Shown here piece after piece: positions 9,498 through 16,960 of a stretch of 47,030 nt of DNA. The stretch spans positions 1 through 47,030 of the forward strand of contig DAIDMU010000017.1 in assembly GCA_027448805.1 (NCBI GenBank). The letters run 5' to 3'. The notes under the pieces are model-generated. The model had not been told where the DNA came from. It ran no database searches and saw nothing but the letters and a program-made list of their open reading frames with translations. The first letter of the stretch is position 1, and each line of letters begins with the position of its first letter. The position numbers were made by a program, and so were the translations under genes. This DNA comes from Sulfurimonas sp. GTDB taxonomy: Bacteria; Campylobacterota; Campylobacteria; Campylobacterales; Sulfurimonadaceae.

Positions 9498-10113
9498 GAA
9501 GCTGTTTCGTGCGCTGGCACTATTTCTTGTGCCGTTTGTTGCGTCAATATTTATTAGACTTATCTATTTTACAAACAAAAAAAATTTCCACGTTCCCAAG
9601 ATTGTGGGAGACGAGCCCGCAATCTTTGCCTGCTGGCATGGAGAGCTTCTTATGCTTCCGTACCTCTACTTCTACTATAGAAAAACCCCGCATGCAAAAG
9701 TTTTAATCTCAAGCCATTTCGATGGAATGTTAATCTCTAAAACCATAAAGTATTTCGGGCTAGATACAATATCAGGCTCTACAAATAGAAATGCAACCAG
9801 AGTTTTAATGCAGGGAATCAGAACCTTAAAGGATGGTTACGATATAGGAATCACACCTGACGGTCCAAAAGGCCCAAGACATGAGGTAGCTGATGGCGTG
9901 GTTGTTATGGCTCAAAAAACAGGTGCCAAAGTAGTTCTGGTTAGAATAATACCGACAAAATATTGGCAATTGCGCAGCTGGGATAAATTTATCATTCCAA
10001 AGCCTTTTGGAACCCTAAATTACTACACGACAGCTCCGCTTGAGCTTGCTTCTTTGGAGATGCAAGAGGCTAGAGATTTAATAAAAAATGAGTTACAAAA
10101 ACATGAGCTCTAA
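9481..10113 (+). CDS. DUF374 / lysophospholipid acyltransferase family protein
   Basis: Membrane-associated acyltransferase-like protein of 210 residues. It has one N-terminal hydrophobic segment ([22 protein letters not shown]), then [26 protein letters not shown] and the conserved [19 protein letters not shown], the hallmark of DUF374. Related epsilonproteobacterial proteins follow miaB. The acyl acceptor is unknown. The GTG at 9481 lies inside the miaB end; TTG codons at 9487 and 9490 are alternatives. Confidence 0.85.
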   Translation: MKLLAKKLFRALALFLVPFVASIFIRLIYFTNKKNFHVPKIVGDEPAIFACWHGELLMLPYLYFYYRKTPHAKVLISSHFDGMLISKTIKYFGLDTISGSTNRNATRVLMQGIRTLKDGYDIGITPDGPKGPRHEVADGVVVMAQKTGAKVVLVRIIPTKYWQLRSWDKFIIPKPFGTLNYYTTAPLELASLEMQEARDLIKNELQKHEL

Positions 10114-10151
10114 ACTTATTATTTTATCCAACAGCAGACCTGAGAGCCATT

Positions 10152-10988
10152 TTGAAAAAGTTAATAGAAGCTAAGCAAAAAGAGTTTCTCATATACCTAG
10201 AAGATATTAGGGGATACTCTGATTTGACTGTTAAAAGCTATGATGAATCTCTAAAAGAGGCATTTTTGCATATAGAAGTTGTTCAAGAGAATAAGCATCT
10301 GCTTCTAAATCTTATGCCATATCGCATAAAAATCTCCTCGCTTAATCCAAAAACAATCAGTAAAAAACTTAGTGCAATCCGCTCTTTTGCAGAGTATATG
10401 AATGATAACGGCGTGGCGGTAGTGCTAAAGGCTGATGACAGTATCAAGGTTGCTAAAACATTGCCTAAACCAATATCGCATGAGCACATAATTGAGGCTT
10501 TGTCACATGGCGAGACACAAGAGAGACTGGTTGTCACGCTCCTCTATACTCTTGGTCTTAGAATATCTGAATTGGCTTGGCTGGAGGTAGGTAATATCTC
10601 AAGTGAGTGGGTCAGAGTTATAGGAAAAGGCAACAAGCAGAGAGATATTCCGCTTTTGCCAAACTCAAAAAAACTCCTAGATGAATATTTGAGCGAATCA
10701 TCGCGAAAAAAGTTTGTTTTTGAGAAAAATGGCGAAAAATTAAGCGAAAACAGTCTAAGATATATTGTTATAAAAGTCTTTAGAAGAGTTGGACTAAAAG
10801 TCTCTCCTCATCAGCTTCGCCACTCTTTTGCATCGCAGCTGCTTAACGGCAGTGCGCCGATTGCCGATGTAAGTGAGTTGCTTGGGCACTCGTCTATGGC
10901 TACAACACAAATATACACGAAATTGGGCAGTGCATTGAAACAACAAAATTATAATATGGCTCACCCTCTGTGCGGAGTTAAAGAGTAA
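10152..10988 (+). CDS. Tyrosine recombinase, Xer family
   Basis: Site-specific recombinase, probably for chromosome dimer resolution. The N-terminal core-binding SAM-like domain spans about residues 1-95. The catalytic domain shows Arg in TLGLRISELAWL, the beta-hairpin Lys in GKGNKQRDIPL, HQLRHSFA (His-x-x-Arg), the second His in LLGHSSMATT and the nucleophile Tyr in QIYTKLG. At 278 residues it is shorter than the ~350-residue XerH of Campylobacter and Helicobacter, so I do not assign XerH. Start codon is TTG. It overlaps the next gene by one base (TAATG). Confidence 0.88.
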   Translation: MKKLIEAKQKEFLIYLEDIRGYSDLTVKSYDESLKEAFLHIEVVQENKHLLLNLMPYRIKISSLNPKTISKKLSAIRSFAEYMNDNGVAVVLKADDSIKVAKTLPKPISHEHIIEALSHGETQERLVVTLLYTLGLRISELAWLEVGNISSEWVRVIGKGNKQRDIPLLPNSKKLLDEYLSESSRKKFVFEKNGEKLSENSLRYIVIKVFRRVGLKVSPHQLRHSFASQLLNGSAPIADVSELLGHSSMATTQIYTKLGSALKQQNYNMAHPLCGVKE

Positions 10989-11995
10989 TGATCAGCAAAC
11001 TTTTTGAATCTTTATATACAAAAGTTTTTATAAATATTATTGTTGAAAATTTGCAGACGGTCGTCTATGTTGAGGTGTGCTCAAAAAATGAAGTATTGCA
11101 GAGCATGCATAAATATTTTGATACAACTGCAATGAATTCCAGAATGTATGAGTTTATACATGCCTACAACAAAGAGTCCCCTTTTTGCTATATTTCAATT
11201 TTAGACAAATCACCTCTTCAAGGCGCAGCACCGACATGTGATGCTAAAGAGATGAGCAAGTATTGTGATATTAATTCATCTGAATATAGATGCTTTTCAA
11301 AAGATTGGGCTTTTTACACGTCAGAATATGATTTAGAAGCGATTAAGCATGAGTACAGAAGCATAGGTGTCGATTTTATCTTTTCTCCATTTGCAATAAT
11401 GGCTAATTTTTTTAAAGATAAGATAGATACGACACTTGCAATGTTTGTTTTAGTAGAAGACAACTATATATCTTTTAGTGTTTTTGACAACTCAAAGCTT
11501 TTGTATGCGGAGTATTTAAATATGGAGCATCATAAAGAGAGTGACGACCTTTCAATGGAGTCACCTCTGGATGACGATGAAGAAATTTCACTTGGGATTG
11601 ATGAGGGCATAGATTTAGAGGAGATAGATATAGATGATGATTCTGCCGGATTTGATGATTTTACAAATATTGAAGATTTGGACAACGGCGAAGCAATAGA
11701 TGAATTTTCTGAAGAGCAGGAGATAAAAGAGATAGTTATCAAAGACGAGTATGTTCCTGCTGATGGATTTAATGAGGACTACCAGAGGTTTTCGTTGATA
11801 CAAGGCGCGCTAAACACTTTTTATAAAGATCCAAAATATAATAGTAAATTTATTGAAAATATATATATTGCAGACGGTGTAGGAGTGACCGGAGATCTTA
11901 AAAACTACCTTGAAGAAGAGATATTTTTAAACGTATATGTAAGAAAAATAGACCTTAGTGTGGCACTCTGCGATATGGCAAAGGCGGAGATATAA
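10988..11995 (+). CDS. PilM/GspL-like cytoplasmic protein with acidic linker (tentative)
   Basis: I do not recognise this 335-residue protein directly. The first ~190 residues have alternating beta and alpha segments with DTTLAMFVLVEDNYISFSVFDNSKLLYAEYL, reminiscent of the actin-like fold of PilM/GspL. A strongly acidic linker (about residues 190-255, e.g. DDDEEISLGIDEGIDLEEID) separates it from a C-terminal segment containing IENIYIADGVGVTGDLKNYLEEE, which looks like the second actin-like lobe. It has no signal peptide. It is one-base coupled to the Xer gene before it and to a bitopic membrane protein after it, matching pilM-pilN-pilO order. Confidence 0.5.
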   Translation: MISKLFESLYTKVFINIIVENLQTVVYVEVCSKNEVLQSMHKYFDTTAMNSRMYEFIHAYNKESPFCYISILDKSPLQGAAPTCDAKEMSKYCDINSSEYRCFSKDWAFYTSEYDLEAIKHEYRSIGVDFIFSPFAIMANFFKDKIDTTLAMFVLVEDNYISFSVFDNSKLLYAEYLNMEHHKESDDLSMESPLDDDEEISLGIDEGIDLEEIDIDDDSAGFDDFTNIEDLDNGEAIDEFSEEQEIKEIVIKDEYVPADGFNEDYQRFSLIQGALNTFYKDPKYNSKFIENIYIADGVGVTGDLKNYLEEEIFLNVYVRKIDLSVALCDMAKAEI

Positions 11996-12525
11996 TGAGA
12001 TACAGCTATATAAAACCTAGACGTAAAACGATTTTTACAAAAGATGTACAGCTTCTTCTTACTTTTTTTAGCGTTACTCTGATTATGCTCTTTAGCACCT
12101 ACTCTTTTTTGGTTTTCCGTGATTACAGATTTACGCAGGATATGGCTGATATCAATGAGCAAAAAAGTGAACTTCGCGCAAATATACTAAAAATGAGTAA
12201 TGAAATTGCAACTATAGAGAAGCAGGCTCTTTTATCGGAAAAGGTATTTACAAAGAACAGCGTGTTAAAAGAGAGTATCAGCAATCTTTTTGATTTGGTT
12301 CCAAGCAGAATAACTCTCTCAGAGGCGCAAATAATGCATAATGGACTTGTTCTTTATGGTATTACGCCTAACAAAGATATATATAATTTTATGTTACAAG
12401 CACCTCTTCGCTCTATATTTCATAGAACATATAGCAGTTTTTACCCAGATAAAAACGGTTGGTTGAGATTTGTCTCTACAAATTATATTGATGAAGACAG
12501 TGAGGAGCTAGGCAGTGAAAATTAA
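11995..12525 (+). CDS. PilN-like bitopic inner-membrane protein (tentative)
   Basis: A 176-residue protein with a short basic cytoplasmic N-terminus (MRYSYIKPRRKTIFTKD), one transmembrane helix (about residues 20-42, LLLTFFSVTLIMLFSTYSFLVF), a coiled-coil stretch (DINEQKSELRANILKMSNEIATIEKQALL) and a small C-terminal domain starting LFDLVPSRITLSEAQI. LVPSRITLSEAQI is close in character to the PilN segment after its coiled coil. ATG overlaps the previous stop (TAATG). Homology to PilN is inferred from topology and order only. Confidence 0.55.
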   Translation: MRYSYIKPRRKTIFTKDVQLLLTFFSVTLIMLFSTYSFLVFRDYRFTQDMADINEQKSELRANILKMSNEIATIEKQALLSEKVFTKNSVLKESISNLFDLVPSRITLSEAQIMHNGLVLYGITPNKDIYNFMLQAPLRSIFHRTYSSFYPDKNGWLRFVSTNYIDEDSEELGSEN

Positions 12526-13054
12526 TATCTCTAGACAAAATATCTACCTATTAGCCGTATCTCTCTTTTTGCTAATATTTGTTCTTGTCTTCTCATTTGC
12601 CGTGATGATTCCAGAGGGTAAGAGTTACAGAATCAAAAAAACAGAGCTAAGAAAAGAGAATCTCGAGTTGAAGCAGTTGTCGGATTTTGCAATTGAAAAA
12701 GAGGTTATTCTTCAAAAGCTTCAAGGGGATAATTCGCACGTGATTAAGGCATTTGATGCTGAATTTAATGCGGAAAAGTTCGAGAAGCAGCACAGAAACT
12801 TTTTCAGCTCTTTGAGCGTTTCTAAAAGAACTAAACTTGAAGATGAGGATGGTTTCAGCGTTTATGAAGTAAATACAACCTCTGAGATAAGCTCGCCAAA
12901 GAGTTTTTATAACTTTTTAGACTCTGTAAATAAGAGTGATTGGATTATAGGGATTAATTTCCCAATAAATTTTAAAAGAGACGGCGAGACTATTAGCTCA
13001 TCTTTTACAATGAGAGTCTACAGCAACAACAAAGAGTCAAATAGCAGCAAGTAA
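12515..13054 (+). CDS. PilO-like bitopic inner-membrane protein (tentative)
   Basis: A 179-residue protein with a single N-terminal transmembrane helix (about residues 11-32, YLLAVSLFLLIFVLVFSFAVMI), a charged helical stretch (KKTELRKENLELKQLSDFAIEKEVILQKLQ) and a C-terminal alpha/beta domain with SPKSFYNFLDSVNKSDWIIGINFPINF, resembling the PilO core where strands follow a Fxxxl helix. GTG start within the previous gene (11-base overlap). It converges on tilS with an 18-base overlap of 3' ends. Assignment is by analogy. Confidence 0.55.
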   Translation: MKINISRQNIYLLAVSLFLLIFVLVFSFAVMIPEGKSYRIKKTELRKENLELKQLSDFAIEKEVILQKLQGDNSHVIKAFDAEFNAEKFEKQHRNFFSSLSVSKRTKLEDEDGFSVYEVNTTSEISSPKSFYNFLDSVNKSDWIIGINFPINFKRDGETISSSFTMRVYSNNKESNSSK

Positions 13055-14044
13055 CTCTTTTACTTTTAAAAAAGCCTCTCTGTCTTTAAATAGATAGGGA
13101 CGAAGCTTTGGCTCTATTTTTAGCACTCTGCACTCATCTTTAAACTTATCATCCATTTTTGGAACCTCTTTTTCATACGGTGCAATAAATATGAAATTTT
13201 CATCATGATAGATTATAAATTTTCTTCCTGCCACCAAAACAGGGTCGTTTTTCAAGGCTTCTCGCTCGCTCGCACTCAGCATGTAAAGTTTTGATTTTAG
13301 GTATTTGTCGATTGCAAATATGTCCGCTCTTTGGTTTTTAGAACTTCTGAAATATGCAAATTCGTTTACATATTTTATCTCCGGCTCTTGAATCAAGGCA
13401 GCCCTGTCTTCATCAATATAGTCAAAACTTTTTTTAATTCCGCTCAAATATTTCTCCAAAAGAGGAAGAGAGTAACTGTGTCTAAAGGAGTTTCTCTTTA
13501 TATCCTCGTCCAAATTGCTCTCATCCTCAAAATAGATGGTTTTATCTGCATGAAGATATGCCAAAAGCTCCTGTTTATCCAGATGAAGAAGAGGGCGGAC
13601 AAGCGTGTAGAAATCTCTGTTTTGGATACTCTGCATTCCTGCAATCTCGGCACATCCAGCACCCTTGCAAAACTGCATGAGCATCCATTCAAACCTGTCT
13701 CCAAGGTGATGTGCCGTAAGAAGATTTTCGTACTTATATTTTAAAATCAGCTCTTCGAAAAATTTATATCTAATCTCTCTGGCTTTTGATTCAAAGTTTC
13801 GGTTGATTTTTGGAGCGTTAAAGATGTGGCATGTAAGATTGTGTGTCTTTGCCAGCTTCTGCGCATACGCAACTTCTTCTTTGCTCTGTTCTCTTACACC
13901 GTAGTTTACGATTGCAATGTCAAATGGGATGTTATGTTTTAAGAGAAGAAAAAAGAGAGCAGTGGAGTCTGCTCCGCCGGAGAATGCTAATAGATTTTTT
14001 TTATCTTTAAGCTCTGAGAGAATTTTGTCTTCAAGCATTGTCAA
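13037..14044 (-). CDS. tilS: tRNA(Ile)-lysidine synthase
   Basis: ATP-dependent enzyme that converts C34 of tRNA-Ile2 to lysidine so that it reads AUA. The PP-loop SGGADS is at residues 22-27, followed by LLTAHHLGDRFEWMLMQFCKGAG and RPLL, all typical. At 335 residues it resembles the short epsilonproteobacterial TilS lacking the full C-terminal domains. The start overlaps the end of rimO by 14 bases, and the ATG at codon 3 is an alternative. Confidence 0.93.
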   Translation of the reverse strand: MTMLEDKILSELKDKKNLLAFSGGADSTALFFLLLKHNIPFDIAIVNYGVREQSKEEVAYAQKLAKTHNLTCHIFNAPKINRNFESKAREIRYKFFEELILKYKYENLLTAHHLGDRFEWMLMQFCKGAGCAEIAGMQSIQNRDFYTLVRPLLHLDKQELLAYLHADKTIYFEDESNLDEDIKRNSFRHSYSLPLLEKYLSGIKKSFDYIDEDRAALIQEPEIKYVNEFAYFRSSKNQRADIFAIDKYLKSKLYMLSASEREALKNDPVLVAGRKFIIYHDENFIFIAPYEKEVPKMDDKFKDECRVLKIEPKLRPYLFKDREAFLKVKELLAAI

Positions 14045-15344
14045 CTGTTGCAGTTAAGATATTTCCGACTATATCGGTGATTTTGGCTTTGTAAATTTTG
14101 CCAAATTCAAGCTCCTCTTCGCCACTCTGGTCGTTTACGTAAATCTCGCCGTCAATCTCAGGCGCCCAGATGAGCTCTTTTGCGCTTAAAAGATACTCAT
14201 GCTCATCGCTCTCGCCGTCAATTACGATTTGAACTTCTTTGCCTATCTCATTTTTAAGAGATTTTCCCATAACTTCTGAGGCTATTTTGCCTAAAATTTC
14301 GGCTCTCTTGTTAATGATTTTAGACGGAATTTTTTCTTTCATATCGTGAGCAGAGGTCGTCTCTTCATCAGAGTATGCAAAAACATTTATGCGGTCAAAT
14401 CCAAAATTCGCGGCAAACTCGCACATCTCATCAAACATTGCTTCGCTCTCCCCAGGGTGCCCGACAATAAAGCTTGTTCGCAAAAAGGAGTCTGGAAGCG
14501 ACTTCATAAACTCTAAAAGCTCTAAAGTCTCTTTTTTGCCGAAACCTCTCTTCATTATACGAAGCATATCGTCGTTTATGTGCTGAATCGGCATATCGAA
14601 GTAGTTGTGAAAAATCTTGCTTTTTGCTATGTTTTTCAGCAGGGCAATAGTTGTAGTTGATGGGTAAAGATAGAGGATTCTCGCACTTTTTACTCCCTCA
14701 ATAAGCTCAATTCTTTGGATAAGCAGACTTAGCCCGTCTTTTACATTTTGGTCTCGCAAATATGAACTGCTGTCTTGTGAAACAAATGAAAAGTCCCAGT
14801 AACCTTTTGCAACAAGCCCTTCAACTTCCTTGGCAATCGAGTCAAGAGTTCTTGAGTTTAGTTTGCCTTTAAAAGAGGGAATTGCGCAGAAGCTGCATGT
14901 CTGGTTACACCCTTCCGAGAGTTTTATGTAGGCGTGATAAGTTGAGCCTGTTACTACACGCTCTGCACCGTCAATTAGATACACAGCTTCGGAAAAACGG
15001 CTCTTTTTTTCAACCAAAAGCTCATCAATTTTGTCATAGTCGCCGACTCCCGTGAAGATGTCAACTTCTGGCATATCTTTAGAGAGCTCCTCTTTGTATC
15101 TCTCGCTCAAGCATCCAGCCATTACTAAAACAGAGTCCTCTTTCCTAGCTTCATGGAGATTTAAGACAGTGTTTATCGACTCCTGTTTTGCCGCGTCAAT
15201 GAACCCGCATGTGTTCACGATGATTACATCCGCTTCTTCTTGATTGTCGGTTAGGGTGAAGTTCTGAAGCTTGCCCATCATAACTTCGGTGTCGACTAGA
15301 TTTTTTGTGCATCCAAGAGATACGATATGAAGTTTATTGCCCAT
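14031..15344 (-). CDS. rimO: Ribosomal protein uS12 methylthiotransferase
   Basis: Radical SAM enzyme adding a methylthio group to the conserved aspartate of ribosomal protein S12. Auxiliary-cluster cysteines are Cys12 (VSLGCTKNLVDTE, the RimO form), Cys46 (NTCGFID) and Cys78 (AGCLSERY). The radical SAM motif is Cys146, Cys150 and Cys153 (GCNQTCSFCAIPSFKG). The motif MPIQHINDDMLRIMKRG and a C-terminal TRAM domain follow. A GGAAA ribosome binding site precedes the ATG. Together with miaB, the window holds both methylthiotransferases. Confidence 0.95.
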   Translation of the reverse strand: MGNKLHIVSLGCTKNLVDTEVMMGKLQNFTLTDNQEEADVIIVNTCGFIDAAKQESINTVLNLHEARKEDSVLVMAGCLSERYKEELSKDMPEVDIFTGVGDYDKIDELLVEKKSRFSEAVYLIDGAERVVTGSTYHAYIKLSEGCNQTCSFCAIPSFKGKLNSRTLDSIAKEVEGLVAKGYWDFSFVSQDSSSYLRDQNVKDGLSLLIQRIELIEGVKSARILYLYPSTTTIALLKNIAKSKIFHNYFDMPIQHINDDMLRIMKRGFGKKETLELLEFMKSLPDSFLRTSFIVGHPGESEAMFDEMCEFAANFGFDRINVFAYSDEETTSAHDMKEKIPSKIINKRAEILGKIASEVMGKSLKNEIGKEVQIVIDGESDEHEYLLSAKELIWAPEIDGEIYVNDQSGEEELEFGKIYKAKITDIVGNILTATVDNA

Positions 15345-15369
15345 TTGTTTCCATTCTTGATAAACTTTT

Positions 15370-15375
15370 TATAAT
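15370..15375 (+). promoter_or_regulatory. -10 box upstream of the REP-like hairpin
   Basis: TATAAT on the plus strand just outside rimO; it would start transcription near 15382 and read through the hairpin at about 15402-15445 towards the flavoprotein gene. Confidence 0.4.
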
Positions 15376-15401
15376 CATACGAAGTGAATGTTTCTGCAAC
15401 G

Positions 15402-15442
15402 GAGGGGTCAAATCTTCTTATGCAAGATTTTGGGTACCCACC
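15402..15442 (+). repeat. REP-like imperfect palindrome
   Basis: GGGGTCAAATCTT-CTTATGC-AAGATTTTGGGTACCC folds as CAAATCTT paired with AAGATTT(T)G, one bulged base, extended outward by G/C pairs to CGG...CCG. The 12-mer CTTCTTATGCAA (15414-15425) also occurs at 7812-7823 in another hairpin. It looks like an extragenic palindromic element. Copy number elsewhere is unknown. Confidence 0.45.
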
Positions 15443-15511
15443 GTGAAGCCTTAATGAACGAGTATGAGTTATAAAATATATTTTCGTATTATAGCTAAAG
15501 GTGCCATAAAG

Positions 15512-15517
15512 TATAAT
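15512..15517 (+). promoter_or_regulatory. -10 box placing the start site at the ATG of the flavoprotein
   Basis: TATAATTTCATCATG: six bases separate the -10 box from the ATG at 15524, so the predicted first transcribed base is the A of ATG. No ribosome binding site is visible, as expected for a leaderless mRNA. Confidence 0.6.
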
Positions 15518-15523
15518 TTCATC

Positions 15524-16672
15524 ATGAAAATATATGATGTTTTAATACTCGGTGCCGGTGCAAGTGGACTTATGTGCGCTTCAAATTTGGATAAAAAATT
15601 GAGTATTGCAGCAGTGGATATAAACAGTAAAATTGCTCAGAAACTTAAAATCTCGGGCGGCTCAAAGTGCAACATTACAAATGTGCATGTCAGCCAAAAC
15701 AACTACTGTGGAGATAGTGAGTTTATAGCCAATATTTTAGACAATTTTTCAAAAGATGACCTGCTAAATTATCTACATGTAAACGGTGTTGAGCCGGTAA
15801 TCCGCAAAGAGCGCTACTACTTCTGCAAAGACTCCTCGGATGAGATTATAAATATATTTAAAAATAACACCCGACATGTTGAGATACTTCTGTGCAGAGA
15901 CATTTTAGAGGTAAAAAAAAGCGATGACATTTTTGAAGTAAAAACTTCAAAGGGCGTTTTGATGGCGAGAAATGTTGTAGTCGCAACCGGCGGCAAAAGC
16001 TATAAAGAGTTGGGTGCAAGCGATATAGGTCTTGAAATAGCAAAGAGTTTCGGCATAAAAGCAAAAGAGTTTACACCCGCACTTGTAGGACTGACTGTTC
16101 AAAAAGAGCAGTTTTGGATGAAAGAGCTCAGCGGACTTAGCTGTCCTGTTACTATAAAAGTGGACGGCAGAATCCTAAAAGAGGAGCTTCTTTTCGCGCA
16201 TAAAGGGATAAGCGGCCCTGCGGTTCTCTCTGCATCGCTCTACTGGCAAAAGGGAAATATAACGATAGATTTTTTGCCTGAGAGCAATATTTTAGAGCTT
16301 ATCAAGGGTAGCAAAAAACAATTGAGTTCTGTAATTCCACTTCCAAAAAGACTCTCAAAAGCTATTTTAGAAGCACTACATGTAGAAGATGTGGAGTGCA
16401 AAAAAGTTACAGGCGAGATTAGAGAAAAGCTGCAGAAGATACACAGCTACGAGTTTGCGCCTGCCGGAAACTTCGGTTTTTCTAAGGCGGAAGTGTGCCG
16501 CGGCGGTGTTTTGACCGAGGAGTTGAACCAATATACGTTGGAAGCGTTGGATGTGAAAAATTTATATTTTATAGGCGAAGTCGTTGATGTGACGGGTGAG
16601 CTTGGCGGATACAATTTTCAGTGGGCATTTAGCAGCGGATATGTATGCGCAAAAGCCATAAATAATCAATAA
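15524..16672 (+). CDS. NAD(P)/FAD-dependent oxidoreductase, HI0933 (BaiN-like) family
   Basis: Flavoprotein of the HI0933/aminoacetone-oxidase-like family; the physiological substrate is uncertain. From the internal ATG it begins MKIYDVLILGAGASGLMCA, the FAD-binding Rossmann motif GxGxSG at residues 10-15. KISGGSKCNITN, VVATGGKSYKELGASDIG and the C-terminal GELGGYNFQWAFSSGYVCA are family hallmarks. The track start at 15464 adds 20 residues before the Rossmann strand and is unlikely. At 382 residues the length is normal. Confidence 0.88.
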   Translation: MKIYDVLILGAGASGLMCASNLDKKLSIAAVDINSKIAQKLKISGGSKCNITNVHVSQNNYCGDSEFIANILDNFSKDDLLNYLHVNGVEPVIRKERYYFCKDSSDEIINIFKNNTRHVEILLCRDILEVKKSDDIFEVKTSKGVLMARNVVVATGGKSYKELGASDIGLEIAKSFGIKAKEFTPALVGLTVQKEQFWMKELSGLSCPVTIKVDGRILKEELLFAHKGISGPAVLSASLYWQKGNITIDFLPESNILELIKGSKKQLSSVIPLPKRLSKAILEALHVEDVECKKVTGEIREKLQKIHSYEFAPAGNFGFSKAEVCRGGVLTEELNQYTLEALDVKNLYFIGEVVDVTGELGGYNFQWAFSSGYVCAKAINNQ

Positions 16673-16723
16673 TTATTTTAGGTAAATAGAGCGGTGTGAT
16701 TTTTGGATGCGTTAGTGCGTAAA

Positions 16724-16799
16724 TGGTGCTCACAACTGGACTCGAACCAGTGACTTTTACCTTGTCGAGGTAACACTCTACCAACTGAGTTATGCGAGC
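16724..16799 (-). tRNA. tRNA-Val (GAC)
   Basis: Read on the minus strand, the 7-bp acceptor stem pairs GCTCGCA with TGTGAGC (one G-T pair). The anticodon stem TTACC/GGTAA encloses loop TCGACAA with anticodon GAC. The T arm is CTGG-TTCGAGT-CCAG. The CCA end is encoded. Total length is 76 bases. It stands alone between the flavoprotein gene and pckA. Confidence 0.96.
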
Positions 16800-16919
16800 A
16801 AGAGTGAAATTTTAGCAAAAAATACTTAAACTAAATTTTCCATGTTTACGGTTATAAAAAAGTTGTTAAAAATTATAATACAGGGAAGATATTTACTTTT
16901 AATTTAGGTATATTAAGTG

Positions 16920-16925
16920 TATAAT
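16920..16925 (+). promoter_or_regulatory. -10 box for pckA
   Basis: TATAAT 35 bases before the pckA ATG gives a predicted leader of about 29 bases that contains an AAGG ribosome binding site. Confidence 0.6.
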
Positions 16926-16960
16926 TTCATCCATAATTAAAAAGTAGCATAAGGCAAGTT

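Noticed and set aside
10103-10174. 23-codon ORF overlapping the acyltransferase end and the Xer start
   Set aside because: It lies across two real genes, has no ribosome binding site of its own and no known similarity.
15388-15474. 28-codon ORF through the REP-like hairpin
   Set aside because: It is fully explained by the hairpin element, with no ribosome binding site; too short to support.
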